Positions 44,201 through 52,016 of a stretch of DNA of 52,024 bases are shown one piece after another (position 1 is the stretch's first letter; each line of letters begins with the position of its first letter). Source of the DNA: Bacilli bacterium (GTDB lineage Bacteria > Bacillota_I > Bacilli_A > RF39 > UBA660). The stretch covers positions 1 to 52,024 of the forward strand of contig JAFRIU010000017.1 in assembly GCA_017432645.1 (NCBI GenBank), read 5' to 3'. Position numbers and translations under genes: made by a program. The notes under the pieces were generated by a model that made no database searches, was not told where the DNA came from, and saw only the letters and a program-made list of their open reading frames with translations.

Positions 44201-45734
44201 TAATATGAATATCTGCTCGAATCAATCCTTCTCCATATTCACAGGATAATTCTAAAAAGCTATCTCTTCCTATTCTTTTTATGATATCTAACCAAGTATA
44301 GTGTTTTTCTTCCGTTTGAATAGGCTCAATTTTTAATTCATATTGGTTAAATGCATTGATAAAATCTTTTCCTTTTAGATAAGGTATATATTCTTTATGA
44401 TTGTATAATCCTTGAAAGAAAAGAGTAGTTTCATAGAAAAGCTTTTTCAATTCTGGTGGTGCGGATTCTTCCAAAAATATTTCTGGATATTGTTCATAAA
44501 ATCTATTAAAAGACCAATCAAAATAGTTTAAATATCTTCTGTTTGAATCGTGCAATAATTGGTAGCAAACCTCTTCATAAGTTAGATCTTTATTTGTAAA
44601 GGTAATATCTGGTATTTTACTTAAAAAGTCATTTAGTTTAATAAATGAGAAAAGATTTGTTTCTTGTTGCAGCCTTTTTATATTTTGAATACCAACCATT
44701 TCTATAGCTTGTTCCTGAGCTTTGTCCAATACAATAGTGGAATCATTATACTCCATTAATTCATCTATCCCACTTATTCTAGGTACAATCGTAAATAGGT
44801 TTCTCATCCACTCAGGAGCAAAATTCCATCTTTTAAAATCCCAATCATAATTTCCATTTATTGAATAATATACTTGATTGTATGTATGAGAAACGATATC
44901 TTCTCTGATTGCTCTTTTCAATTCCTTTTCTAATGATTCTAATGTAATTCCGGTTACTATATCATCTGCTGTGTTAAATGGATTTTGTTCCAGACGAACC
45001 AATGCATCTGATAATAAATAAGGATTTACCGATATGATATGTTCTATTGTATCTGGATATTTTTTTAATAATTCTATAAAAATAGGAGTTCCTATTCTCT
45101 TAATGATAATTCTTTTGGTTGTATCATAACCGAATGAATTTAAGAAATTTTCAATCGTAGGAATTTTTTTAAATTCATCTGGAGATTCCAATATATCAAA
45201 TAGTGTTAGATTTTTCTTATAATAATCTTTTAATAAACGTTCTGATATATTCAAGAATAAAATATCTGCATTGGTTTCTTGATAACGTTTTGGTATTTCT
45301 TCTAAAACAATAGGATCATTACCATATAATACATTGTTTCTTATAAAATTAGAGCAGATACTATCTACTTCATCTAGATTTCTTGCATTTATGATTGCAT
45401 TTTGAAAAAGAATATTATCTTTCCCATTCCAATAGTTTTCTGTTACCCAATTAATCGCTATCCATTTTTCTTTAGAATCTTTGTAATAATCTACTAATTC
45501 TGTTAAGGAAAAGCATCTCTGTAGTAAACTAGAAATATTTTCAAAAAATTTGCCTGATCTTTCTAGTTCTTGAATTTGATTTTTTGTTAGACTAGCTAGT
45601 TCATCCATATTTACCATAGAAGAAGATGCTATTCTTTGAAAAAGCTGATTTTGCTTTACAGAATTTGCTAGGTTGCTGATTTTCTTCTTCATATTCTCAA
45701 ATTTTAATGCAGAAAGCTTTAATTTTTTGATCAT
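41271..45734 (-). CDS. 1487-residue cytosolic protein of unknown function with internal repeats
   Basis: No family recognised; no signal peptide or membrane helix. Three related modules of about 140 residues start near residues 413, 553 and 695 (P-[ED]-[IL]-F-L-E-E-x-A-P, L-[KE]-x-x-F-Y then H-[KP]-E-[YW]-[IL]-x-x-L-[KE]-G-K). A basic central region follows. Near residues 1140-1165, LTIGDRSDCCQGLHMTGESC places CC and a third Cys in a short conserved-looking loop, then GRIFVVRDELGTIVAQSWVW (about 1170-1189) and FDNIEV look like a GNAT-type acyltransferase core. That last reading is a guess. The C-terminus is a charged helix. Good ribosome site and promoter; coupled to the ProA-like gene. Unlike the housekeeping genes around it, and a strong candidate for an undescribed system. 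Confidence 0.6.
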   Translation of the reverse strand: MIKKLKLSALKFENMKKKISNLANSVKQNQLFQRIASSSMVNMDELASLTKNQIQELERSGKFFENISSLLQRCFSLTELVDYYKDSKEKWIAINWVTENYWNGKDNILFQNAIINARNLDEVDSICSNFIRNNVLYGNDPIVLEEIPKRYQETNADILFLNISERLLKDYYKKNLTLFDILESPDEFKKIPTIENFLNSFGYDTTKRIIIKRIGTPIFIELLKKYPDTIEHIISVNPYLLSDALVRLEQNPFNTADDIVTGITLESLEKELKRAIREDIVSHTYNQVYYSINGNYDWDFKRWNFAPEWMRNLFTIVPRISGIDELMEYNDSTIVLDKAQEQAIEMVGIQNIKRLQQETNLFSFIKLNDFLSKIPDITFTNKDLTYEEVCYQLLHDSNRRYLNYFDWSFNRFYEQYPEIFLEESAPPELKKLFYETTLFFQGLYNHKEYIPYLKGKDFINAFNQYELKIEPIQTEEKHYTWLDIIKRIGRDSFLELSCEYGEGLIRADIHISEDDFADIEKIKQEINDCLYQKITTGMWTKYRFLKENKKFSEAHPDLFINLEELEMKPEIKERIENLFYKGKLFPEIIQKYPELIPFLKEKNLKLAFHEKYAAESYLKDYDKERSLYQLENEVFLKLCEKYGRYIENITIFQEYRNVGFEELCKKVEAKIKEGCYNGEIDYQETDAPFFLKEECKDLFLEEDAPHRLKNYFYCKENIPLSFEILQEHPEWLTHLEGKSVKAAMLRKEEHRNRLKEFFEIFGEKALSIGIQKQETISKMIEKNQLSLMEKWYLATGKRFIPDFVVMENFPIEEVDRYLETGWLWNRLMKIEDFSKPDKAREAMLKMAYALGMFESSASKKEKEDAIWKPLKKIFMDPPKKIDASYAPIMEELSKFGKVDFNTNQIPEVEVEQIIKIVTIFNLYEKLKEAMEKEGLKKVSEEGLLEQIYQKNKDGSYSLRINAQSYPLSCKWMRKILEQKEELPILTPKKAGEYFTDFDIKYQSGFREFFLRNYESILMDKRYLVNISKIQCEFAKIECAYKSNNKKQLLSIDFACRQVEKNRFKNINAGNEQAASEVAKVETNNYLSEGKRCYSQLDWDELQEIYNEGKQRVTSSIPRVESKKGEYSYEILRLDDCLALTIGDRSDCCQGLHMTGESCMRHSMTSKHGRIFVVRDELGTIVAQSWVWRNMDVLCFDNIEVPDKQMYLHGIKKGEEDHEIRNQFTDEVLAVYQQAAKEILEEDARMYQELLEKGQITEEQYEKSRLRKITTGEGFSNILGSLKTLPQDAERTRPIPEGRSPYSDACIVQYILAENSSKRDSEIKRSKEDTLTVFYDSYKEQDDKSFNETMLETLINLELITKRYSSLSSAFTDDYDSHHIVTSIAENYELDPAKTRIILHPNFAIVYEKEEDKVVIGDLLFNTQIKNGNEAKNIEDIVLMQMSLALDQIIESKEVDLHLLNEEQKKMYQKARKEQEELEIERGIHHAR

Positions 45735-45770
45735 GGCTTTTCACATCCTTCTACGTACTATCCTATTGTA

Positions 45771-45799
45771 ATCATATCATATATAGACTTTTTTTTCAT
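45771..45799 (-). promoter_or_regulatory. Promoter of the 1487-residue gene
   Basis: On minus: ATGAAA (45794-45799), 17-base spacer, TATGAT (45771-45776), about 37 bases before the ATG. Confidence 0.5.
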
Positions 45800-45833
45800 T
45801 AAAAAAAGAACATTTTCTCCATGTCCTTTTTCG
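45797..45833 (-). terminator. Terminator of the nucleotidyltransferase gene
   Basis: 9-bp stem AAAGGACAT/ATGTTCTTT (45821-45829 with 45805-45813; one G-U pair), 7-base loop, U-run on minus. Confidence 0.82.
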
Positions 45834-45836
45834 TTT

Positions 45837-46757
45837 TTATTGCCAAAGATTCTTTGGGTATTTTTTGTTTTCTACCAAATCTTTTAATGCTTTTTTTACT
45901 TTATCAGAGTCTTCTTTATAAGTTACTCCATACCAGGTAGCATTTGTAGAAATTACTTTGCAAGTAGCATATCCTTCTTCAATTGCTTGGAATAGAATAT
46001 CTGGTATTAAGTATTCGCATTTTTCTAAATTGTCTTGATTCTTATCTAGGAATTTTGAAAAGTTTTCTTCTATATATGAGAAGATACTTGGTGTAAATAA
46101 TAACATATTCATTGATACCATATCATTTTCATCTACTTCGAATTCTGGTAAAGTCTCATCTAATGGTTTTGCCATAATATTTCCATTCTCTGTTCTTCCT
46201 ACAGAGCTTTCCACTAGCTTCGTTAATTCTCCATTTTCTACTTGGCAAACTCCTCTTTTTACGGCACCATTTTCGGTAATCGTATTCTTTACAAGATATC
46301 CTATCATTCCATAAGGATAAGGGCGTTCTTCTTTGATATTTTTCAAGAATTCCGCACCTTTTTCGAATGCATCTCTTCCATAGAAATCATCAGAATTAAT
46401 CATCATGAATGGTTCATGAACTTTGTCTTTGCAACAAAGAATAGCATGAGCCGTTCCTAATGGCTTTACTCTATCTTCTGGTAAGGTATAGCCCGCAGGT
46501 AAATTATCATTTTTTTGGAAGCAATATTCTACATGAATATGTGGTTCTACTCTAGCACCAATAGTTTCTTTAAAGATTTCATAATTCTCCTCTTTGATTA
46601 AAAATACGATTTTGGTAAACCCTGCCTGAAGGGCATCATATACAGAATAATCAATTAAGAACTCATCATTTGGTCCTAATGGAGTAATTTGTTTTAATCC
46701 TCCGAAACGGCTTCCCATACCTGCCGCTAAAATTACTAAAGTAATATCTTTTTTCAT
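45837..46757 (-). CDS. Sugar-phosphate nucleotidyltransferase-like protein
   Basis: 306 residues from ATG 46755-46757, with AGGAGG 5 bases before; an ATG seven codons upstream has no site. LAAGMGSRFGGLKQITPLGP (about residues 9-28) is the NTP-binding G-x-G-x-R-F-x(n)-K loop, and MINSDDFYG (about 113-121) the Asp pair that binds the metal. It differs from GalU/RmlA consensus, so the sugar is unknown. A single gene with promoter and terminator, downstream of pcrA. It would supply an activated sugar for the cell surface; inference. Confidence 0.8.
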   Translation of the reverse strand: MKKDITLVILAAGMGSRFGGLKQITPLGPNDEFLIDYSVYDALQAGFTKIVFLIKEENYEIFKETIGARVEPHIHVEYCFQKNDNLPAGYTLPEDRVKPLGTAHAILCCKDKVHEPFMMINSDDFYGRDAFEKGAEFLKNIKEERPYPYGMIGYLVKNTITENGAVKRGVCQVENGELTKLVESSVGRTENGNIMAKPLDETLPEFEVDENDMVSMNMLLFTPSIFSYIEENFSKFLDKNQDNLEKCEYLIPDILFQAIEEGYATCKVISTNATWYGVTYKEDSDKVKKALKDLVENKKYPKNLWQ

Positions 46758-46776
46758 TTTTCCTCCTAAACTATTC

Positions 46777-46789
46777 ACTTTGGATAGTT
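46777..46789 (-). repeat. 13-base direct repeat, copy A
   Basis: AACTATCCAAAGT on minus, between the -10 and the ribosome site of the nucleotidyltransferase gene. Its second copy is at 46836-46848. Confidence 0.7.
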
Positions 46790-46794
46790 AATTT

Positions 46795-46823
46795 ATTATA
46801 CATCACTTTTGGAGAAAATACAA
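46795..46823 (-). promoter_or_regulatory. Promoter of the nucleotidyltransferase gene
   Basis: On minus: TTGTAT (46818-46823), 17-base spacer, TATAAT (46795-46800), flanked by the two copies of a 13-base direct repeat. Confidence 0.6.
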
Positions 46824-46831
46824 AAACAGTT

Positions 46832-48928
46832 TTATACTTTGGATAGTTTTTTATGGTTCTTCATTAGTTTCTTCACACCATGTGGATGTTTAAAAGCAAC
46901 ACTTACTAGTGTATTTGTTACTTCTACTACGCGTCCTGTTCCAAAAGTTTCATGGTAGACAAAATCACCTACTTGATAATCCACTTCTTCGTCTCTAAAC
47001 ATTTCTCCTGTTTCTACTTTTATCTCCTCTTTTTCTTTTGACTCTTCCTTAGTTGCTTCAATTAAATCTTGTGGAATTTCGGATAAAAAGCGACTTACCG
47101 GGTTAATTTGATCGTTTCCAAATAGGGTTCTACGTCTTGCATTTACTAAATATAAATCATCTTTTGCACGAGTTATCGCAACATACATTAGTCTTCTTTC
47201 TTCTTCTACGTCACTACTTTCCATTAGAGAATTCATATGAGGAAAGATTCCTTCTTCTAGGCCTATGACAAATACATGATTAAACTCTAATCCTTTTACA
47301 GAATGTACAGTCATTAAACTGATTCTATTGGGATCTTCTCGATATTCTTCTACATCACTAATTAAACTAATTTCTAATAAGAATTCTTCTAGTGATACTA
47401 ATCCTTCTTGTTCTTCAAAAGATTTTGTAATAGACTTGAATTCTTCTAGGTTTTCTAGTCTTACTTCTGCTTCTAGACTCTTTTCGCTTTCTAGTTCTTG
47501 TCTCATGCCAGAAGCGTCTAATACTTTATCAATCAACTCGGTTAGTGTTAATTCTTCTTTGATTTCCTTTAGTTTTTCGATCAGATTTTTAAATTCTAAT
47601 TCTTTTCCGGAAGAAATGGCTTCATACATACTAATTCCTTCTTGATCAGCAATCTCTGTTAAATTCTCTATTGTTTTTAAGCCAATTCCTCTTTTTGGAG
47701 TATTGATTACTCTTAGTAAAGATACATTATCTTTAGAATTGTGTATTAATCGCAAATAGGCTATTAGATCTTTGATTTCTTTTCTAGAATAGAAATAAAT
47801 ACTACCAATTACTTTATAAGGCAAATTCTCCTTTAGTAGTGCTTCTTCTATTACACGGGATTGGGCATTCGTACGATATAAAACGGCAATATCTTGATAG
47901 TTTTCTCCTTTACTTATCAATTCTTTTATTTTTTCAACAACATAAGATGTTTCATCTTTCTCATCGTAGGCACGATAATATTTGATTTTTTCTCCTTCTT
48001 CTTTTGCTGTCCATAAATTCTTATCTTTCCTTTGCTTATTGTTCTTTATAACTGCATTAGCGGCTTTTAGAATGGTACCAGTTGAGCGATAGTTTTGTTC
48101 TAAAAGAACGACTTTCGCATCTTTATAATCTTTTTCAAAATTTAAAATATTCTTATAATTTGCACCACGGAAGCTATAGATACTTTGAGAATCATCTCCT
48201 ACACAAGTGATATTTCTACTTTTTTCGCTTAGTAATTTCGTTAAAGTATATTGTGCTTCATTCGTATCTTGATATTCATCGATTAAGATATATTGATATA
48301 GGTCTTGATAGTCTTCTAAAACATCTTTGTAGTTTTGAAATAATTTAATCGGAAGTAAAAGCAAATCATCAAAGTCTACAGAGTTGTTTCTTTTCAATTT
48401 ATCTTCATATTTTTCATATACTTTTTGAATAACTTTTTCGTAGTCACTTATCGCATAACGTTCATACATAGCAGGAGAAATCATTTCATTCTTACAACTA
48501 CTAATTTTGTTTCGAATTGCTTTTGGATTATATATTTTGGGATCATATCCCATATCTTTGATAATTTTTTTCACAACCGTTAGAGAATCATCACTATCCA
48601 TAATGACTAGATTTTTTTCATATCCTAATCTTTGATAGTTTTCTCTTAATAGTTTTAAACCAAAGCTGTGGAAAGTAGAAATGGTTAATTTCTTGGCTTC
48701 TGTTCCAATTTGAGCATAGATTCTATCTTTCATTTCTTTGGCAGCTTTGTTTGTAAAAGTAATTGCCAGAATATGATAGGGTTTTACCTTTTTCTCTTCT
48801 AATAGATAAGCAATTTTCATGGTTAGAGTTTTTGTCTTTCCAGCACCAGCACCGGCAATGATTAATAAAGGTCCTTCATTATATAAAACTGCTTCTTTTT
48901 GACGATCATTTAGTTCTTCTAAATTCAT
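46832..48928 (-). CDS. pcrA: ATP-dependent DNA helicase PcrA/UvrD family
   Basis: 698 residues, about the family size. A 3'-5' superfamily 1A helicase for repair and replication restart. Motifs: LNDRQKEAVLYNEGPLLIIA (Q motif), AGAGAGKTKTL (Walker A, about residues 26-36; Ala for Ser), TFTNKAAKEM, STFHSFG, IDEYQDTNEAQY (Walker B), VGDDSQSIYSFRGA, LEQNYRST, and GLEFNHVFVIGLEEGIFPH. The C-terminus after 620 is charged, ending KLMKNHKKLSKV with a Tudor-like SVAFKHPHG strand pair. AGGAAGTG precedes the ATG. Confidence 0.95.
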   Translation of the reverse strand: MNLEELNDRQKEAVLYNEGPLLIIAGAGAGKTKTLTMKIAYLLEEKKVKPYHILAITFTNKAAKEMKDRIYAQIGTEAKKLTISTFHSFGLKLLRENYQRLGYEKNLVIMDSDDSLTVVKKIIKDMGYDPKIYNPKAIRNKISSCKNEMISPAMYERYAISDYEKVIQKVYEKYEDKLKRNNSVDFDDLLLLPIKLFQNYKDVLEDYQDLYQYILIDEYQDTNEAQYTLTKLLSEKSRNITCVGDDSQSIYSFRGANYKNILNFEKDYKDAKVVLLEQNYRSTGTILKAANAVIKNNKQRKDKNLWTAKEEGEKIKYYRAYDEKDETSYVVEKIKELISKGENYQDIAVLYRTNAQSRVIEEALLKENLPYKVIGSIYFYSRKEIKDLIAYLRLIHNSKDNVSLLRVINTPKRGIGLKTIENLTEIADQEGISMYEAISSGKELEFKNLIEKLKEIKEELTLTELIDKVLDASGMRQELESEKSLEAEVRLENLEEFKSITKSFEEQEGLVSLEEFLLEISLISDVEEYREDPNRISLMTVHSVKGLEFNHVFVIGLEEGIFPHMNSLMESSDVEEERRLMYVAITRAKDDLYLVNARRRTLFGNDQINPVSRFLSEIPQDLIEATKEESKEKEEIKVETGEMFRDEEVDYQVGDFVYHETFGTGRVVEVTNTLVSVAFKHPHGVKKLMKNHKKLSKV
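46836..46848 (-). repeat. 13-base direct repeat, copy B
   Basis: AACTATCCAAAGT on minus, here the last codons of pcrA (L-S-K-V). Same sequence and orientation as copy A, 46 bases between them. Confidence 0.7.
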
Positions 48929-48950
48929 ATTTACACTTCCTGTCTTTTTT

Positions 48951-48956
48951 ATTATA
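48951..48956 (-). promoter_or_regulatory. Likely -10 of the pcrA promoter
   Basis: Perfect TATAAT on minus, 22 bases before the ATG. The -35 region is T-rich (TTTATT at about 17 bases) and weak. Confidence 0.45.
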
Positions 48957-49009
48957 ACTTAATATTTTATGGAAATAAAAGCTTTTACCTCTTCTTTACA
49001 TTTTTTGAT

Positions 49010-49043
49010 TTCAAAAAAGAGAAAGGACCAACTATCCTTTCTT
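49010..49043 (-). terminator. Terminator of the prepilin-adhesin gene
   Basis: 8-bp stem AGAAAGGA/TCCTTTCT (49035-49042 with 49020-49027), 7-base loop, then CTTTTTT on minus. Confidence 0.85.
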
Positions 49044-49047
49044 CTTA

Positions 49048-51966
49048 TTAATCTAAATAACCACTTTTGTATATATATGCTCCGCTACTTTTTGTATTGT
49101 AGATATTATTAATGTTTGAAGTCGAGTGTGAATAATATAAGTCTATTCTGCTGCCAGATTTAGTTGCGGCACTTTGAAAAGCTGAGCTATAGTTGGTTGG
49201 ATTACTGTAGAAATTGATTTTTGCGTCTATTTTTGGAACACTATAGAAAAAGGAATATATATTTTTAGCATATACTTTCAGTGTTCCTATACTAGACCAT
49301 GTCGTAGCACTATGACCTGCTCCTGAAAACATATAGCTCATATCCGTTACATTTGATGTATTCCATGATGACAAATTACCTATACTCCATGTTGTAGCGC
49401 TATAACCACTTTTATTAAATGCTCCTGATAAACTTGTTACTTTCGAGGTGTTCCAAGTTGATACATCAATTTGAAAAGATGTTGCCTTATATCCTGCTTC
49501 ACTAAAGATACCAATCATAGTTGTTACGTTAGAAACATCCCAAGATGATAGGTCACCTACATTCCACGTTGTGGAATTATATCCTGACTCACTAAATGCA
49601 TAATGTAGCGAGGTTACTTTTGAAGTATTCCAGTTTGATAAATCTATATTAAAAACTGTAGAGTTAAATGCTGTACGTAGAAATATGGAAGCCATATTGG
49701 CCACTTTGGAAGTATCCCAATTTGATATATATCCTATGTCACATGTCCTATCACTATAACATGCTTCCGAAAACATATATTGCATCGAAGTTACTTTCGA
49801 TGTATCCCAATTTGATAAATTTCCTACTTCCCAGGATGTTGTGGTACGTCCTGCCTTATGGAACATATACTCCATATTAGTTGAACTATTTGTATTCCAG
49901 TTTGATAAATCTCCTACATTCCATGTGGTAGCACTATATCCTGATTCGTTGAACATTCCTCCTAGATCCCATACTTTTGAGGTGTCCCAATTGTTCAGAT
50001 TACCTATATTAAATGTTGTGGCAGAATAACCTGCTTTATTGAACATTGATCCCATATCTTCTACATTGGAAGTATTCCATGATGATAAATTTCCTATGGA
50101 ATATGTAGTAGCACTATAACCACTACTTCCAAACATACTAGCCATTGTTGTTACGCTTGAAGTATCAAAATTATTTAAACCAGTAATTGTAAATGTTGTG
50201 GCACTGTATCCAGCATCATAAAACATTCTGTACATGGATGTTACATGGCTTACATTTAATTTACTGACATCTATTGTTTTTACTTTTTTAAATTCAGAAA
50301 AAGCTTTACTGCTATCTATATTCGCAATTACTCCACCAACTTGTCCAATATATAGTGCTCTATTTCCGCTAGAACCTGTATACCATGCCATGACACTTCT
50401 ATTTTTTTTGGCTGATACATCCCAAGAAGTAGCACCACTTGGAATATTAAGATGGTCTACTATTGTGATACTTGTGAATTGTGATCTTGCAATACTGTAG
50501 CCAAATGTCTTGGATTCTGTATCATCATGCACCATTAACATATCAACGACAGTACATCTGACATAGAGTGTTTCACTTCCATCTGTTATGCTTGGAACAT
50601 AAACTCCTTCGCTTTCATAGCTATCTCCACTTCCATCTGCTTTTGTGTTATAGGAACAAGAATATCCTACTTTCTTTACTTTTGGAAGAGTAATTGATGA
50701 GGCAGACCAATTGGCAGTTAAAACTACCTCTTCATTCGCATTTCCTAGATTTTTTATATAGATTGCTTCTTGTCCGATTAAGCTTTCTCCGTCCCATGAT
50801 ACTAAGTTCTCTGTTGCTACTCCATATTGAGCAAGTGGAGAAAGATTTGTTCCTCGCCATCCACTAAATGCTTGATTTAATTGAATATTTGTTATTGTAC
50901 TTTCTTCATTTGTGATGCTTGCTCCTTGACTATTTGGATCAAAATTTACCGTAAATGTTTTTCGTGGAGCATTTAGTGTTACCGTTTCTTTATAGTTAGC
51001 ACTTGTTGGAGAACCATCTCCTAGAGTTCCTCCATTCATTATGTATCGAATATTATAGGTATATCCTTCTATGTCCCATTGTGCATACAAGGTCTTATTT
51101 CCTGTTGGACTATAAGTGCCATCAACACGATTAGTATAGGACTCTTCCTCATACCATCCTTCAAAAACAAATCCTTCTTTGGTTGGAGTTGGTGGAATAA
51201 AGGAATCTCCTTGTAGAGTTAGAATGCTGCTTGGCTCTATCACCCCTCCATCGGCATCTAATGTCGTTTGATAAACACTCTTTGAAATTACTTGGCTACG
51301 ATTTCCTGCAGCATCTTTTGCTACTAGATAATAAGTTCCCGCTTCTGTTATTTCGATGTCATTGATTACTAGTTCATGCGGTCTTCCCACAACTTCTGTA
51401 TATGCCACAGTCGTTTGTTTTGGATTAGATTTTCCAAAATAATAACCTGCTATTCCATCATCACTATCTCTTATCGTTAATATTCCTACTTGAGTAGGTG
51501 CTATATTATTTTGTGAAGATAATGTTACAATTGGAATTTCACTACTTTCTTTGCAATCATCTCTATTTATTCCTTCTTTGGTATAAACTGTTTCTCCGTT
51601 ACTTGTACATTGCAAACTAATTTTGTAGATATATTCATTTCCTTTCTTTTCTACTGCAACAAAGGTATTGCTACTTTTACAAGAAACATTATCTATTCCA
51701 ATATCTTTTAATAGGCCTTTCTTTTCTAGTTCATCATATTCGATGATTGCACAGCTTTCATCTCCGTCTATTACAAACAGATCTTCTTTATGAGAATCCA
51801 TATATAATTTTGCACTATATTCCATACTTTCTATATAATTGCTGTACTCTTTATTTTGATTTTTTTCTCGTATGTTACGAATTAATGGAATACTAATTCC
51901 CGTGATGATTCCTAGAATAACAATTACAATTAATAACTCTACTAATGTAAAACCTTTTTTCTTCAT
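49048..51966 (-). CDS. Type IV prepilin-like protein fused to InlB-like and DUF285 repeats
   Basis: 972 residues. The N-terminus KKKGFTLVELLIVIVILGII is a class III prepilin leader: basic leader, Gly/Phe cleavage site, Glu at +5, hydrophobic helix. A pseudopilin-like helix and Cys-bounded module (about 83-115, VSCKSSNTFVAVEKK to ISLQC) follow, then an Ig-like region (about 145-235; AGTYYLVAKDAAGN), InlB B-repeat-like strands (GFVFEGWYEE, TLYAQWD, FTVNFDPNSQGA; about 238-425), a linker, and 11 DUF285/BspA-type repeats (about 566-894) with W-[DN]-T-S-x-V-x-x-M-x-x-M-F. The tail has Ser/Tyr/Asn-rich strands, no anchor and no LPxTG. Likely an extracellular adhesin carried by a pilus-like system or pseudopilin export. 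No prepilin peptidase or pilus ATPase is in the window. Confidence 0.88.
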   Translation of the reverse strand: MKKKGFTLVELLIVIVILGIITGISIPLIRNIREKNQNKEYSNYIESMEYSAKLYMDSHKEDLFVIDGDESCAIIEYDELEKKGLLKDIGIDNVSCKSSNTFVAVEKKGNEYIYKISLQCTSNGETVYTKEGINRDDCKESSEIPIVTLSSQNNIAPTQVGILTIRDSDDGIAGYYFGKSNPKQTTVAYTEVVGRPHELVINDIEITEAGTYYLVAKDAAGNRSQVISKSVYQTTLDADGGVIEPSSILTLQGDSFIPPTPTKEGFVFEGWYEEESYTNRVDGTYSPTGNKTLYAQWDIEGYTYNIRYIMNGGTLGDGSPTSANYKETVTLNAPRKTFTVNFDPNSQGASITNEESTITNIQLNQAFSGWRGTNLSPLAQYGVATENLVSWDGESLIGQEAIYIKNLGNANEEVVLTANWSASSITLPKVKKVGYSCSYNTKADGSGDSYESEGVYVPSITDGSETLYVRCTVVDMLMVHDDTESKTFGYSIARSQFTSITIVDHLNIPSGATSWDVSAKKNRSVMAWYTGSSGNRALYIGQVGGVIANIDSSKAFSEFKKVKTIDVSKLNVSHVTSMYRMFYDAGYSATTFTITGLNNFDTSSVTTMASMFGSSGYSATTYSIGNLSSWNTSNVEDMGSMFNKAGYSATTFNIGNLNNWDTSKVWDLGGMFNESGYSATTWNVGDLSNWNTNSSTNMEYMFHKAGRTTTSWEVGNLSNWDTSKVTSMQYMFSEACYSDRTCDIGYISNWDTSKVANMASIFLRTAFNSTVFNIDLSNWNTSKVTSLHYAFSESGYNSTTWNVGDLSSWDVSNVTTMIGIFSEAGYKATSFQIDVSTWNTSKVTSLSGAFNKSGYSATTWSIGNLSSWNTSNVTDMSYMFSGAGHSATTWSSIGTLKVYAKNIYSFFYSVPKIDAKINFYSNPTNYSSAFQSAATKSGSRIDLYYSHSTSNINNIYNTKSSGAYIYKSGYLD
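49285..50271 (-). repeat. 11 tandem DUF285-type repeats of about 30 residues (90 bp)
   Basis: Units begin near residues 566, 597, 626, 656, 686, 716, 746, 775, 805, 834 and 864. Most are exactly 30 residues (range 29-31). Core N-L-S-x-W-[ND]-T-S-x-V-x-x-M-x-x-M-F, then [AS]-G-Y-S-A-T-T-x-x-[IV]-G. Units diverge at DNA level, so they are an old expansion. Confidence 0.85.
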
Positions 51967-51988
51967 AACATCACCCTATTCTCTTATA

Positions 51989-52016
51989 AGTATATCATGC
52001 CTTTTTTTTCTGTAAA
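51989..52016 (-). promoter_or_regulatory. Promoter of the prepilin-adhesin gene
   Basis: On minus: TTTACA (52011-52016), 16-base spacer, TATACT (51989-51994). A weak AGGGTG lies before the ATG. Confidence 0.6.

Noticed and set aside
49285-50271. Candidate CRISPR or satellite array
   Set aside because: The regular 90-bp period is codon-framed and encodes a continuous solenoid repeat; units differ at DNA level.
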